Positions 8,704 through 17,548 of a stretch of 64,000 nt of DNA are shown piece by piece. Position numbers and translations under genes: made by a program. The DNA comes from Moellerella sp963519845 (GTDB taxonomy: Bacteria; Pseudomonadota; Gammaproteobacteria; Enterobacterales; Enterobacteriaceae), in the NCBI GenBank assembly GCA_963519845.1, contig CAUQNX010000001.1, positions 62,001-126,000 of the forward strand, given 5' to 3'. The notes beneath the pieces were generated by a model. That model searched no databases, had not been told where the DNA came from, and was given only the letters and a program-made list of their open reading frames with translations. The stretch's first letter is position 1. Each line of letters begins with the position of its first letter.

Positions 8704-9363
8704 TTAGTCTTTCAGGGTTTTAACGCCTTCGCTCGTTCCCATCAAAATAATATCTGCGCCACGATTAGCAAACAGACCAACAGTAACAACACCAGCAATG
8801 CTGTTAATTTTATTTTCTAGCGCGATAGGATCGAGAATTTTCAAGTTATGAACATCTAAAATGACATTACCATTATCGGTAATCACATTTTGGCGATACT
8901 CAGGCTGGCCACCCAGCTTAACTAATTCACGAGCCACATAACTACGCGCCATTGGGATCACTTCCACTGGTAGCGGAAATGCGCCGAGTAAATCAACTTG
9001 TTTAGATTCATCCGCAATACAAATAAAGGTTTTAGCGACAGCCGCGACAATTTTTTCTCTTGTTAATGCCGCTCCGCCCCCCTTGATCATATTTCTATGA
9101 TGGTCGAATTCATCAGCACCATCAACATAGATATCTAAAGAGTCAACTTCATTACAATCAAAGACATGAATACCCAAAGATTTCAATTTCTGCGTTGACG
9201 CTTCAGAGCTAGAAACAGCACCTTCTATTTTATCTTTCATTGTTGCCAGCGCATCAATAAAATGTGCTGCGGTTGAACCTGTGCCAACACCAACAATAGT
9301 ACCCGGTTTCACATATTCTAACGCAGCCCAACCAACGGCTTTTTTCAATTCATCTTGAGTCAT
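8704..9363 (-). CDS. rpiA: Ribose-5-phosphate isomerase A
   Basis: Interconverts ribose 5-phosphate and ribulose 5-phosphate in the non-oxidative pentose phosphate pathway. The start at 9363 (MTQDELKKAVGWAALEYV) gives 219 residues, identical in length to E. coli RpiA, and follows AGAAAGG. The frame remains open 52 codons further upstream but that part has no homology and runs into argP. The family motifs are present: GVGTGSTAAHFI near residue 25, the catalytic YVDGADE near residue 80 and KGGGAALTREK near residue 95. It is divergent from argP with a 122-bp gap, as in E. coli. Confidence 0.97.
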   Translation of the reverse strand: MTQDELKKAVGWAALEYVKPGTIVGVGTGSTAAHFIDALATMKDKIEGAVSSSEASTQKLKSLGIHVFDCNEVDSLDIYVDGADEFDHHRNMIKGGGAALTREKIVAAVAKTFICIADESKQVDLLGAFPLPVEVIPMARSYVARELVKLGGQPEYRQNVITDNGNVILDVHNLKILDPIALENKINSIAGVVTVGLFANRGADIILMGTSEGVKTLKD

Positions 9364-9485
9364 GCTATACCTTTCTCTATTAGTAGGGTTATCAATACAC
9401 TCGACTAGTATAAACAATATTTCAAGTGTTCCGATGAAAATTATGGCATAGTGCAACATAGAACAACAAAAAGGAGATTTTTTGA

Positions 9486-10397
9486 ATGAAGCGCCCTGAT
9501 TACCGCGCGCTACAGGCACTGGATGCAGTCATCCGTGAACGCGGGTTTGAACGCGCTGCACAAAAGCTTTGTATTACGCAATCCGCAGTATCTCAACGCA
9601 TTAAGCAGCTAGAGAATTTATTTGGTCAGCCTTTACTGGTCAGGACGGTTCCGCCGCATCCCACCGAACAAGGCCAAAAATTACTGGCATTGTTGCATCA
9701 AGTGGAACTCCTTGAAGAACAGTGGCTCGGTGACGAAAATGGAGGTTCAACCCCATTACTTTTATCTTTAGCCGTCAATGCGGATAGCCTAGCAACTTGG
9801 TTATTACCTGCACTTAATCCTGTGCTCACTAATAGCCCGATCCGACTGAATATTCAAGTTGAAGATGAAACACGGACGCAAGAACGTTTAAGACGCGGTG
9901 AAGTTGTCGGAGCGATCAGTATTCAACCCCAGCCATTACCTGGATGCTTAGTCGACAAGCTTGGCGCGCTGGATTATATCTTTGTCGCATCGCCACAATT
10001 TGCTGAGCGCTATTTCCCTGGTGGTGTAACCCGTGCGGCATTGCTGAAAGCACCCGCAGTTGCCTTTGACCATCTTGATGATATGCATCAGGCGTTCTTG
10101 CAACAAAATTTTGGCTTATCTCCCGGAAGTGTACCTTGCCATATAGTTAACTCCTCTGAGGCATTTGTGCAATTAGCAAAACAAGGTGCAACTTGTTGTA
10201 TGATCCCTCACCTGCAAATCGCAAATGAGTTAAACACTGGTGAGTTGGTCGATTTAACGCCGGGCTTGTGCCAACGTCGTATGCTCTACTGGCACCGTTT
10301 TGCACCGGAAAGCAGAACTATGAAGAAGGTCACTGACGCCCTGTTAAAAACAGGACGCCAAATGTTGAAGCAGGAAGTGACTGAAGAGAGCGTTTGA
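9486..10397 (+). CDS. argP: LysR-type regulator ArgP (IciA)
   Basis: LysR-family transcription factor that responds to lysine and arginine and activates argO, among other genes. The 303 residues have the N-terminal winged helix-turn-helix at residues 3-60 (GFERAAQKLCITQSAVSQRIKQLE) and a C-terminal effector domain. A strong AAGGAG site precedes the ATG. Its likely target argO is only about 0.9 kb away on the other strand, beyond yggE, the same local arrangement as E. coli but without the scpABC genes found there. The stop abuts the stop of yggE with no spacer. Confidence 0.96.
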   Translation: MKRPDYRALQALDAVIRERGFERAAQKLCITQSAVSQRIKQLENLFGQPLLVRTVPPHPTEQGQKLLALLHQVELLEEQWLGDENGGSTPLLLSLAVNADSLATWLLPALNPVLTNSPIRLNIQVEDETRTQERLRRGEVVGAISIQPQPLPGCLVDKLGALDYIFVASPQFAERYFPGGVTRAALLKAPAVAFDHLDDMHQAFLQQNFGLSPGSVPCHIVNSSEAFVQLAKQGATCCMIPHLQIANELNTGELVDLTPGLCQRRMLYWHRFAPESRTMKKVTDALLKTGRQMLKQEVTEESV

Positions 10398-11129
10398 TTA
10401 ACGTTTCAGTTCAAAAACCACATCGACTTGATCACTAAAATCAAGGCTTTGCTGCTGATAGGTTTCATCGACATCCGCCTGAGCTGCGCCTGCACTCATT
10501 TTCACGCTGTAGTTCATGCGCTGCATAGGGTAAGGCACGGCTTCAGGAGCTCGATAGTTAACGCTGTAAACAGAACCTAATTGCACGTTAAAACCCGTAG
10601 CTAACAGATTCGCTTGCTCAATCGCATCTTTAATAGCTTTTTCACGAGCTTGGTCACGATACTGCTGCGGGTTATTTACCCCAAATTGCACAGAATTGAT
10701 CTCACTAAGACCAGCTTTCAATGCACCGTCTAATAAAGCATTTAATTGTTCTAATTTAACCACTTTGACTTCAACAGTACGAGTGGCGCTATAACCTACG
10801 ATAGTGGGTTTTTGATTATCTTTCGAATAATCATATTTTGGCTGAGTACGCACGTTCGCCGCATTAATATCTTTGACATCGATATCATTCTTTTTCAGAA
10901 AATCAAAATATTCAGCAACGCGTTTATCAACGGCATTTTTTGCAGCTAAAGCATCTTTTTCATTCACTTCAACGTTAATACTTAAGGTCGCCATATCTGG
11001 CGTCGCTTTAATTACTGCATTACCAGAAGTGGTAATATGAGGCCCATCAGGAAGTGGATTTGCCTGTGCTAGAGTAGGAAGAGATGAACCAGCAACAATG
11101 GCTGCAACAACGAGTGGTAATAACTTCAC
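10398..11129 (-). CDS. yggE: SIMPL-domain periplasmic protein YggE
   Basis: Exported protein of the SIMPL/DUF541 family, linked in E. coli to reduced oxidative stress; its mechanism is not established. A GTG at 11129 with GGGAGG five bases upstream is the best start and gives 243 residues beginning with a signal peptide (KLLPLVVAAIVAGSS, with a likely cut after AQA near residue 22). The mature part carries the SIMPL repeat pattern (TTSGNAVIKATPDMATLSI, YSATRTVEVKV). A TTG four codons earlier is possible but sits on the ribosome binding site. It converges on argP with zero intergenic bases. Confidence 0.92.
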   Translation of the reverse strand: MKLLPLVVAAIVAGSSLPTLAQANPLPDGPHITTSGNAVIKATPDMATLSINVEVNEKDALAAKNAVDKRVAEYFDFLKKNDIDVKDINAANVRTQPKYDYSKDNQKPTIVGYSATRTVEVKVVKLEQLNALLDGALKAGLSEINSVQFGVNNPQQYRDQAREKAIKDAIEQANLLATGFNVQLGSVYSVNYRAPEAVPYPMQRMNYSVKMSAGAAQADVDETYQQQSLDFSDQVDVVFELKR

Positions 11130-11324
11130 AGAACCTCCCAAATAATGATTAAGATAACTTATTCATTGAGATACGTTGATATTCAACATGATCCCATTAG
11201 ATTTACACTAACATATATAATGTAAAGATAATCTCAGATTAGTAAGATATTTTCTTATTTGATCTCTTTCGTTTAACAAATAAAGATAAAATAACTCATA
11301 CCGTTAGAACTCAAATAATAAATA

Positions 11325-11933
11325 CTATGCAGAGAAGGCTAATTTAAAAGCAATTCCCCACATTACTACCCCTACAAACCCATTAATTATGCGCTGTGAT
11401 AGCGGTTTATTTAGTATAGGAGAAAACCAAGCTGCTAGTAATGCCAGTGTAAAAAACCACACTATAGAGGCAGTGATAGCTCCGAAAACAAACCAAGTCC
11501 GTAATAGGCTCACCAGTTGTCCGCCAATGCTACCCAATACCACAAATGTATCCAGATAGACATGAGGATTAAGCCAGGTCACTGCAAATAGGGTAACAAC
11601 AACACGCCAGCGGCTCATATGGCTATTTTTTATTTCAGTCATCATATTATCTGAGCTAAATACCGCCCGAAATGCTCCCCAGCCATACCAGAGTAAGAAA
11701 GCTACGCCTCCCCAAGTAATTAATTGTAATAATAATTCCGATTGATTGAGCAGCGCGCTGCCGCCAAATACACCAGCGGTGATCAGTAATATATCACTCA
11801 AAGCACAGAGAAATGCGCTCATCAAATGAAACTGTCGGCGACTGCCTTGCTGTAATACAAAAGCATTTTGTGGACCTAAGGGTAAGATCATGGCCGCACC
11901 CAGCAGCAAGCCCTGAATATAAGTTGCCAACAT
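11325..11933 (-). CDS. argO: Arginine exporter ArgO
   Basis: Inner-membrane exporter of L-arginine in the LysE family. The 202 residues form about six hydrophobic segments. The family motif GAAMILPLGPQNAFVL is at residues 12-27, the loop residues NPHVYLDT follow the third segment, and the last helix ends the protein. E. coli argO is activated by ArgP, whose gene lies nearby. The promoter should lie in the AT-rich 159 bp before the start at 11933, where I cannot define the ArgP site. It lies between yggE and mscS as in E. coli. Confidence 0.95.
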   Translation of the reverse strand: MLATYIQGLLLGAAMILPLGPQNAFVLQQGSRRQFHLMSAFLCALSDILLITAGVFGGSALLNQSELLLQLITWGGVAFLLWYGWGAFRAVFSSDNMMTEIKNSHMSRWRVVVTLFAVTWLNPHVYLDTFVVLGSIGGQLVSLLRTWFVFGAITASIVWFFTLALLAAWFSPILNKPLSQRIINGFVGVVMWGIAFKLAFSA

Positions 11934-12044
11934 TTTGCTATTCCTAATAATTATTCACGATTATTTTTGGCGATAATAGCCAGAATTAATTATTAGTTAA
12001 AATAAATTATATTTATAGGCCATTAGCAAATCTTATAATGAACC

Positions 12045-12071
12045 TAAAAAAATAGGCATCCGTAGATGCCC
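12045..12071 (-). terminator. mscS terminator
   Basis: Minus-strand stem GGCATC/GATGCC with a 4-base loop followed by TATTTTTTT, starting about 22 bp past the mscS stop. Confidence 0.85.
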
Positions 12072-12092
12072 ATCTCTATTTAATAAAATTAA

Positions 12093-12977
12093 TTATGCGT
12101 CAGTCATTTTATTTTGTGCTGCAATCTGCGCCATTTGTTGCTGGTGAAGATAGACATCCATTTGTGGGAATGGAATACCGATACCGTGTTTATCGAGCGC
12201 ACGTTTAAAGTTTTCCATCAAATCCCAATAGACAGCCATTGCGTTTCCGTTAGTGGTCCAAAAGCGCACTACATAATCAAGAGATGAAGGCCCCATCGCA
12301 TTAAGACGGATCACAACTTCTTTATCATGTTGAATACGTTTATCTGCGGCAACAATATCACCGAGGACTTTTTTCACTTCATCAATATCAGAATCATAAG
12401 CAACACCAACGATAATCTGCGTACGACGATCTGGCTCACGACTCGTATTGATAATATTGTCGTTGAGCATTTTACCATTAGGAATAACGATCACACGGTC
12501 ATCAGCAGTTTTCAGTGTGGTTGAGAAAATCTGCACAAACTGCACTGTTCCTTCAACCGAACCCACAATGACATACTCACCTGCACGAATGGGGCGGAAA
12601 ACAACCAATAATACACCCGCAGCAAAGTTACTTAACGAACTCTGTAAGGCTAAGCCTATGGCTAAACCGGCGGCACCGATAACGGCAATTACAGAGGCGG
12701 TTTGTACACCAATTTTACCGAGCACTGCAATCAAGGTGAATGCGACAATAGCATAACGAATAATGGCGGATAAAAAATCGCTAACTGTTTTATCTATTCC
12801 ACGCAAGGTCATTATGCGTTGTACGCCACGGCCAACCCATTTAGATATTATCAGACCGATAATCAAAATGACGAAAGCAGAAACGAGATCCACCACATAT
12901 TGAATGATCAGATCTTGATTAGTAATAAACCAACTCGTCGCGCCATCGAGTGCACCCGTTACATCATTACTGTTCAT
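12093..12977 (-). CDS. mscS: Small-conductance mechanosensitive channel MscS
   Basis: Heptameric inner-membrane channel that opens on hypo-osmotic shock. The 294 residues (286 in E. coli) include three transmembrane segments: about residues 27-50, 70-90 and the Gly/Ala-packed pore helix about 95-125 (GAAGLAIGLALQSSLSNFAAG). The beta domain (FRPIRAGEYVIVGSVEGTV) and the vestibule motif VIPNGKMLNDNIINTSREP follow. It is the last gene here that follows the E. coli serA-to-mscS order; fbaA, which follows in E. coli, is replaced by yacL. Confidence 0.97.
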   Translation of the reverse strand: MNSNDVTGALDGATSWFITNQDLIIQYVVDLVSAFVILIIGLIISKWVGRGVQRIMTLRGIDKTVSDFLSAIIRYAIVAFTLIAVLGKIGVQTASVIAVIGAAGLAIGLALQSSLSNFAAGVLLVVFRPIRAGEYVIVGSVEGTVQFVQIFSTTLKTADDRVIVIPNGKMLNDNIINTSREPDRRTQIIVGVAYDSDIDEVKKVLGDIVAADKRIQHDKEVVIRLNAMGPSSLDYVVRFWTTNGNAMAVYWDLMENFKRALDKHGIGIPFPQMDVYLHQQQMAQIAAQNKMTDA

Positions 12978-13102
12978 TTATATTCCACCTTATAAAATAA
13001 TGGTTAAAGTGTAGACATGTAACTTAAAATTGCAAATTGCTATGAGATAAAGGATAACTGTATTTTTGTCTTATATACAAATTTAATTTTAGTTTCACAC
13101 TA

Positions 13103-13474
13103 TCAAGTGTTCATATTCTCTAATACAAAAGCACAATAATCCTTCAACATGTTTTGAAAATCATCGATACCACAGAAGGCTACACTTTCATTATCGTAAT
13201 AACTTAATCCCTCTTCGAGATCTTCCGTTTCAAAAACCATTTGATTAGCTTTGATCATGATTTCTTCATCATCTATTAATAAAGTATATTCATGACCAAT
13301 AAATTCTCGCTGATTTTCACTGCCTTTTATCTCATCATAAGCAGCGTTTATCGCATCAATTAGGGTTAAATCGCATTTCACTTCTTCATTTAGCCAATAA
13401 CCGACCGCTTCATGATCCATGGAGAATTTTGCCGATATTTGCCCGGTAATATCCTGAAAAAATGTATAATCCAT
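13103..13474 (-). CDS. yacL: UPF0231 family protein YacL
   Basis: A small acidic protein of 123 residues that aligns from end to end with E. coli YacL (MDYxFxxDITG start, NEEVK, GHEYTLxxDxEEVM, EEGxxYYDxES). Its function is unknown. A strong AAGGGGAA site precedes the ATG. In E. coli yacL directly follows acnB; here yjdM lies between them. It marks the left end of the block whose order matches the E. coli leu-to-yacL region. Confidence 0.93.
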   Translation of the reverse strand: MDYTFFQDITGQISAKFSMDHEAVGYWLNEEVKCDLTLIDAINAAYDEIKGSENQREFIGHEYTLLIDDEEIMIKANQMVFETEDLEEGLSYYDNESVAFCGIDDFQNMLKDYCAFVLENMNT

Positions 13475-13885
13475 ATCAATTCCCCTTTGCTGTTCTTATC
13501 TCATTCAGTATAGACGTCTTCAATAAAATATTGAGTCACATCACTGTTATTTTTGATTTATGCTTTGGGCTATCATAGTTAATTTCTTATTATTATCATA
13601 CGATTGATTGCGTTATTTATGCTTTTTAGTCATTCCTTGAATTCAATTCAATATTAACCACTCGCGCTCAGTTAAATTAAGTGAATATTAAGAAGGGAAA
13701 AGTAGCTTGCGCGCGATTTTTCCTACATTCCCATACACTCTTTAGGGGAAAGCTGCAATATGATGCCAATCCCGCTATACTAGCCGCCGTATGATCGAAG
13801 ATCGTGCGCAAGATACTAGGCAGATACCACACTATTGACTGTCTGTTTGCCGCTCCCTATTAAATAAAAATCTGAGAGTCCTACT
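13475..13885. other. yacL-yjdM divergent intergenic region
   Basis: This 411-bp region lies between the divergent yacL and yjdM. A possible -10 element TATACT occurs at about 13776, followed by GATCGAAGATCG, a short inverted repeat. No ORF or RNA gene is evident. It should carry both promoters. Confidence 0.5.
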
Positions 13886-14221
13886 ATGTCATTACCCTCT
13901 TGTCCGAAATGCAGCTCCGAATACACCTATGAAGATGGTGCTATGTACGTCTGCCCTGAGTGTGCCTACGAATGGAATGATGCAGAGCCTGCTACTGAAA
14001 GCGATGAGTTAATTGTTAAAGATGCCAATGGCAATTTACTGGTGGATGGTGATGCGGTTACCGTTATCAAAGATCTGAAAGTAAAAGGCAGCTCTTCTAT
14101 GCTGAAAATTGGCACTAAAGTGAAAGGGATACGTTTAGTTGAAGGTGACCATAATATCGATTGTAAAATCGAAGGTTTTGGCCAAATGAAATTAAAATCA
14201 GAGTTTGTTAAAAAGAGCTAA
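13886..14221 (+). CDS. yjdM: Zinc-ribbon protein YjdM (PhnA family)
   Basis: This protein of 111 residues is the same length as E. coli YjdM and nearly identical to it. The N-terminal zinc ribbon has CPKC at residues 6-9 and CPEC at about 28-31. The C-terminal KOW/SH3-like barrel (VKDANGNLLVDGDAVTVIKDLKVKGSS) is the PhnA domain. Despite the old name it is not the phosphonoacetate hydrolase, and its role is unclear. In E. coli it lies near the phn operon, far from acnB, so its place between yacL and acnB here is a rearrangement. A terminator follows. Confidence 0.95.
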   Translation: MSLPSCPKCSSEYTYEDGAMYVCPECAYEWNDAEPATESDELIVKDANGNLLVDGDAVTVIKDLKVKGSSSMLKIGTKVKGIRLVEGDHNIDCKIEGFGQMKLKSEFVKKS

Positions 14222-14289
14222 TCCCTCTCTAATATGAGATTGCTGACAAAATCCCAGACTATTTTTCCTCGGACTTTACCAACAATCTG

Positions 14290-14320
14290 AAGCTCCGTCT
14301 CTCGGCGGAGCTGTTTATTT
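14290..14320 (+). terminator. yjdM terminator
   Basis: Plus-strand stem AGCTCCG/CGGAGCT with an 8-base loop followed by GTTTATTT, about 70 bp past the yjdM stop and before the convergent acnB end. Confidence 0.75.
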
Positions 14321-14336
14321 CACATAAAATAAACCA

Positions 14337-14367
14337 TAAAAAAAGGCTCTGTTTTCACAGAGCCTTC
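14337..14367 (-). terminator. acnB terminator
   Basis: A perfect 10-bp stem AAGGCTCTGT/ACAGAGCCTT with a 4-base loop, followed on the minus strand by seven T. It begins about 20 bp past the acnB stop. Confidence 0.93.
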
Positions 14368-14386
14368 AATCGATAAACGCTAACGG

Positions 14387-16984
14387 TTAAACCGCTGTTT
14401 GGAAAATCACTGTATCGGCTTTATCGGTATAAGGTTTTAATTGGTCAAAGTTTAGATAACGGTAAGTATCTTCAGCCGTTTCATCTACTTGAGCCATATA
14501 GACCTGATACTCATCTGCAGTTGGCAGACGACCTAATAGTGCAGATACCGCAGCTAATTCCGCTGAAGCCAAATAAACATTAGCACCTGTACCTAAACGG
14601 TTAGGGAAGTTACGCGTAGAGGTTGATACCACAGTCGCGCCTTCTGCAACACGGGCTTGGTTACCCATACAGAGAGAACAACCTGGCATCTCAATACGTG
14701 CGCCACTTTTACCGAAGATACTGTAATAGCCCTCTTCAGTTAATTGCGCCGCATCCATCTTCGTCGGCGGAGCAACCCATAGGCGTGTCGGTAGTTGGCC
14801 TACATATTTATCCAGCAACTTACCTGCCGCACGGAAGTGACCAATATTAGTCATACAGGAACCGATAAAGACTTCATCAATTTTTGTATTTGCTACTTCA
14901 GATAATAGACGTGCGTCATCAGGATCGTTTGGTGCACAGAGAATTGGCTCTTTGATTTCAGCTAAATCGATTTCGATAACGGCGGCATACTCTGCATCCG
15001 CATCGGCTTCGAGTAACTGAGGATCAGCTAACCAGTTTTCCATCGCGGTAATACGACGCTCAATAGTACGGCGATCACCATAACCTTCTGCAATCATCCA
15101 TCTCAGTAATACTATATTAGATTGTAAATATTCAATTACAGGCGCTTTATCTAGCTTGATCGTACAACCCGCCGCTGAACGCTCAGCTGAAGCATCGGCT
15201 AATTCAAACGCTTGTTCAACTTTCAGCTCTGGTAAGCCTTCAATTTCAAGAATACGGCCAGAGAAAATATTTTTCTTGCCCTGTTTCTCAACGGTGAGTA
15301 AACCTTGCTTGATACCATACAGTGGAATGGCATGAACCAGATCACGTAGCGTGATACCCGGTTGCATTTCACCTTTAAAACGTACTAATACTGACTCAGG
15401 CATATCCAGAGGCATAACCCCAGTTGCCGCAGCAAAAGCCACAAGACCAGAACCCGCTGGGAATGAGATCCCAATAGGGAAACGAGTATGGGAATCCCCA
15501 CCCGTTCCTACTGTGTCTGGCAGTAACATACGGTTTAACCATGAGTGGATAATACCGTCGCCTGGACGCAAGGAGACACCACCACGATTCATAATGAAGT
15601 CAGGTAGCGTATGATGTGTTGTGACGTCTACAGGTTTAGGATAGGCCGCTGTATGACAGAAAGATTGCATCACTAAGTCAGCAGAGAATCCTAGACATGC
15701 GAGATCTTTTAACTCATCACGTGTCATTGGACCGGTAGTATCTTGCGATCCAACAGAAGTCATCATAGGTTCACAGTATTCGCCAGGGCGAACGCCGGTA
15801 TGACCGCAAGCACGTCCAACCATCTTCTGAGCCAAAGTGAAACCTTTGTTGCTCACTTCGATAGTTTTAGCCAAACGGAAAATTTTCGAAACTGGCAAAC
15901 CTAATGAATCACGCGCTTTGGTAGTTAAGCCACGACCAATAATCAATGGAATACGACCACCAGCACGAACTTCATCAATCAGCACATCGGTTTTTAATTC
16001 AAATGTGGATAAGAGTTCATTGGTTTCATGAAGACGAATTTCGCCTTTAAATGGATAAACATCAATGACATCACCCATATTGAGCTTAGAGACATCCGCT
16101 TCAACTGGTAATGCGCCTGCATCTTCCATCGTATTAAAGAAAATAGGGGCAATTTTACTACCGATAACAATACCGCCACCGCGTTTGTTTGGTACATAAG
16201 GAATATCATCCCCCATAAACCATAAAACAGAGTTGGTCGCAGATTTACGTGATGAGCCAGTTCCCACAACGTCACCGACATAAGCCAGAGGATAGCCCTT
16301 TTCATTCAGCGCATCGATCTGTTTAATCGGACCTACAGCACCGATTTCGTCAGGTACAATCCCTTCACGTGGGTTTTTCAGCATAGCTAAAGCGTGCAGA
16401 GGAATATCTGGGCGAGACCAAGCATCTGGCGCTGGAGAGAGATCGTCTGTATTTGTTTCGCCAGTGACTTTAAATACAGTTACAGTCATTTTTTCAGCTA
16501 ATGCAGGGCGTTCAGTAAACCATTCTGCATTGGCCCATGACTCCATAACTTGTTTCGCATGGGGATTACCAGCTTTCGCTTTCTCTTCAACATCATAAAA
16601 ATTATCAAACATCAATAAGGTATGAGAAAGGGCTTTAGCGGCAATAGGCGCTAACTTATCGCTATCGAGTGCTTCTATCAGGGCATGAATATTATATCCA
16701 CCCTGCATAGTTCCCAGCAATTCAATCGCTTTTTCAGCAGAAATAAGCGGAGAAGATGCTTCACCTTTAGCGACGGCAGCCAAAAAACCAGCCTTAACAT
16801 ACGCAGCTTCATCAACTCCAGGAGGAATACGGTTTATCAACAGGTCTGATAAAAACTCTTCTTCACCTTTAGGTGGATTTTTTAGTAACTCTACTAGTGC
16901 AGCGACTTGAGCAACATCTAACGGCTTAGGGGCAATCCCTAATGCTGCACGCTCGGCTACGTGCTTACGGTATTCTTCTAGCAC
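14387..16984 (-). CDS. acnB: Aconitate hydratase B
   Basis: Main TCA-cycle aconitase, interconverting citrate and isocitrate, and also a 2-methylisocitrate dehydratase and iron-responsive RNA-binding protein in E. coli. The 865 residues match the E. coli length. The N-terminal HEAT-like domain is followed by the swivel domain (GRGLTTKARDSLGLP region). The [4Fe-4S] ligands are Cys in IGSCMTNIGH and the two Cys of MPGCSLCMGNQ near residue 770. Its own terminator and a 564-bp upstream gap suggest independent transcription. It follows lpdA as in E. coli, with yacH absent. Confidence 0.98.
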   Translation of the reverse strand: MLEEYRKHVAERAALGIAPKPLDVAQVAALVELLKNPPKGEEEFLSDLLINRIPPGVDEAAYVKAGFLAAVAKGEASSPLISAEKAIELLGTMQGGYNIHALIEALDSDKLAPIAAKALSHTLLMFDNFYDVEEKAKAGNPHAKQVMESWANAEWFTERPALAEKMTVTVFKVTGETNTDDLSPAPDAWSRPDIPLHALAMLKNPREGIVPDEIGAVGPIKQIDALNEKGYPLAYVGDVVGTGSSRKSATNSVLWFMGDDIPYVPNKRGGGIVIGSKIAPIFFNTMEDAGALPVEADVSKLNMGDVIDVYPFKGEIRLHETNELLSTFELKTDVLIDEVRAGGRIPLIIGRGLTTKARDSLGLPVSKIFRLAKTIEVSNKGFTLAQKMVGRACGHTGVRPGEYCEPMMTSVGSQDTTGPMTRDELKDLACLGFSADLVMQSFCHTAAYPKPVDVTTHHTLPDFIMNRGGVSLRPGDGIIHSWLNRMLLPDTVGTGGDSHTRFPIGISFPAGSGLVAFAAATGVMPLDMPESVLVRFKGEMQPGITLRDLVHAIPLYGIKQGLLTVEKQGKKNIFSGRILEIEGLPELKVEQAFELADASAERSAAGCTIKLDKAPVIEYLQSNIVLLRWMIAEGYGDRRTIERRITAMENWLADPQLLEADADAEYAAVIEIDLAEIKEPILCAPNDPDDARLLSEVANTKIDEVFIGSCMTNIGHFRAAGKLLDKYVGQLPTRLWVAPPTKMDAAQLTEEGYYSIFGKSGARIEMPGCSLCMGNQARVAEGATVVSTSTRNFPNRLGTGANVYLASAELAAVSALLGRLPTADEYQVYMAQVDETAEDTYRYLNFDQLKPYTDKADTVIFQTAV

Positions 16985-17548
16985 GACGATCTCCTCGCTT
17001 CGTTATAATTTATATACCCGGCTGTTCGCACCTTCTTCTTTTTCAAGTGGGTACCAGGTCAGAGGAACTTGCTCACATAACTTCAAAAGGATTAAAATTA
17101 TGCTCAGCTTCGGGCAACCAGTATAGCAAAATTCAGAGTAAATGTTAAATCGTTCACAAAAAAGCAACATTACTCTATTAACTTTACATTTTACCTGTAT
17201 TTAAAACGGACTTTTTTAGCTTAAGAAGCTATAAATGGGTGAAAAAAGCCGTAAAACCATACTTTTTATAATATATTTATCAGATTTAATCACTAACTAA
17301 GATGCATTTATCTTTGCAGTATCACAGTCCACCGCACAATAAAGCCTCAATCAAGCTTATTGAGCTCTCAGTATACTCGATACTGCACACCTTATTTTTA
17401 CAATCTAGTAAAATCCTATGATAGTCGATCTGGTAAAGTTATTTGTGATAGAACAAATAGTTTCATCTTTGTATCTATAAATTGAAAAAAAAAGGCCTCT
17501 GAAATACAGAGACCTTTATCGATTATCAATTGCTAAGAAAAGATATAA
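16985..17548. other. acnB-lpdA intergenic region
   Basis: This 564-bp AT-rich region contains the lpdA terminator at its right end and should contain the acnB promoter. E. coli has yacH in this interval; no trace of a yacH frame is seen. A short inverted repeat, CAGTAT with ATACTG, lies near 17370. I found no convincing CRP or Cra site. Confidence 0.5.
17484..17517 (-). terminator. lpdA terminator
   Basis: Minus-strand stem AAGGTCTCTG/CAGAGGCCTT (one wobble) with a 5-base loop and a run of nine T, about 32 bp after the lpdA stop. It ends the pdhR-aceEF-lpdA cluster. Confidence 0.93.
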
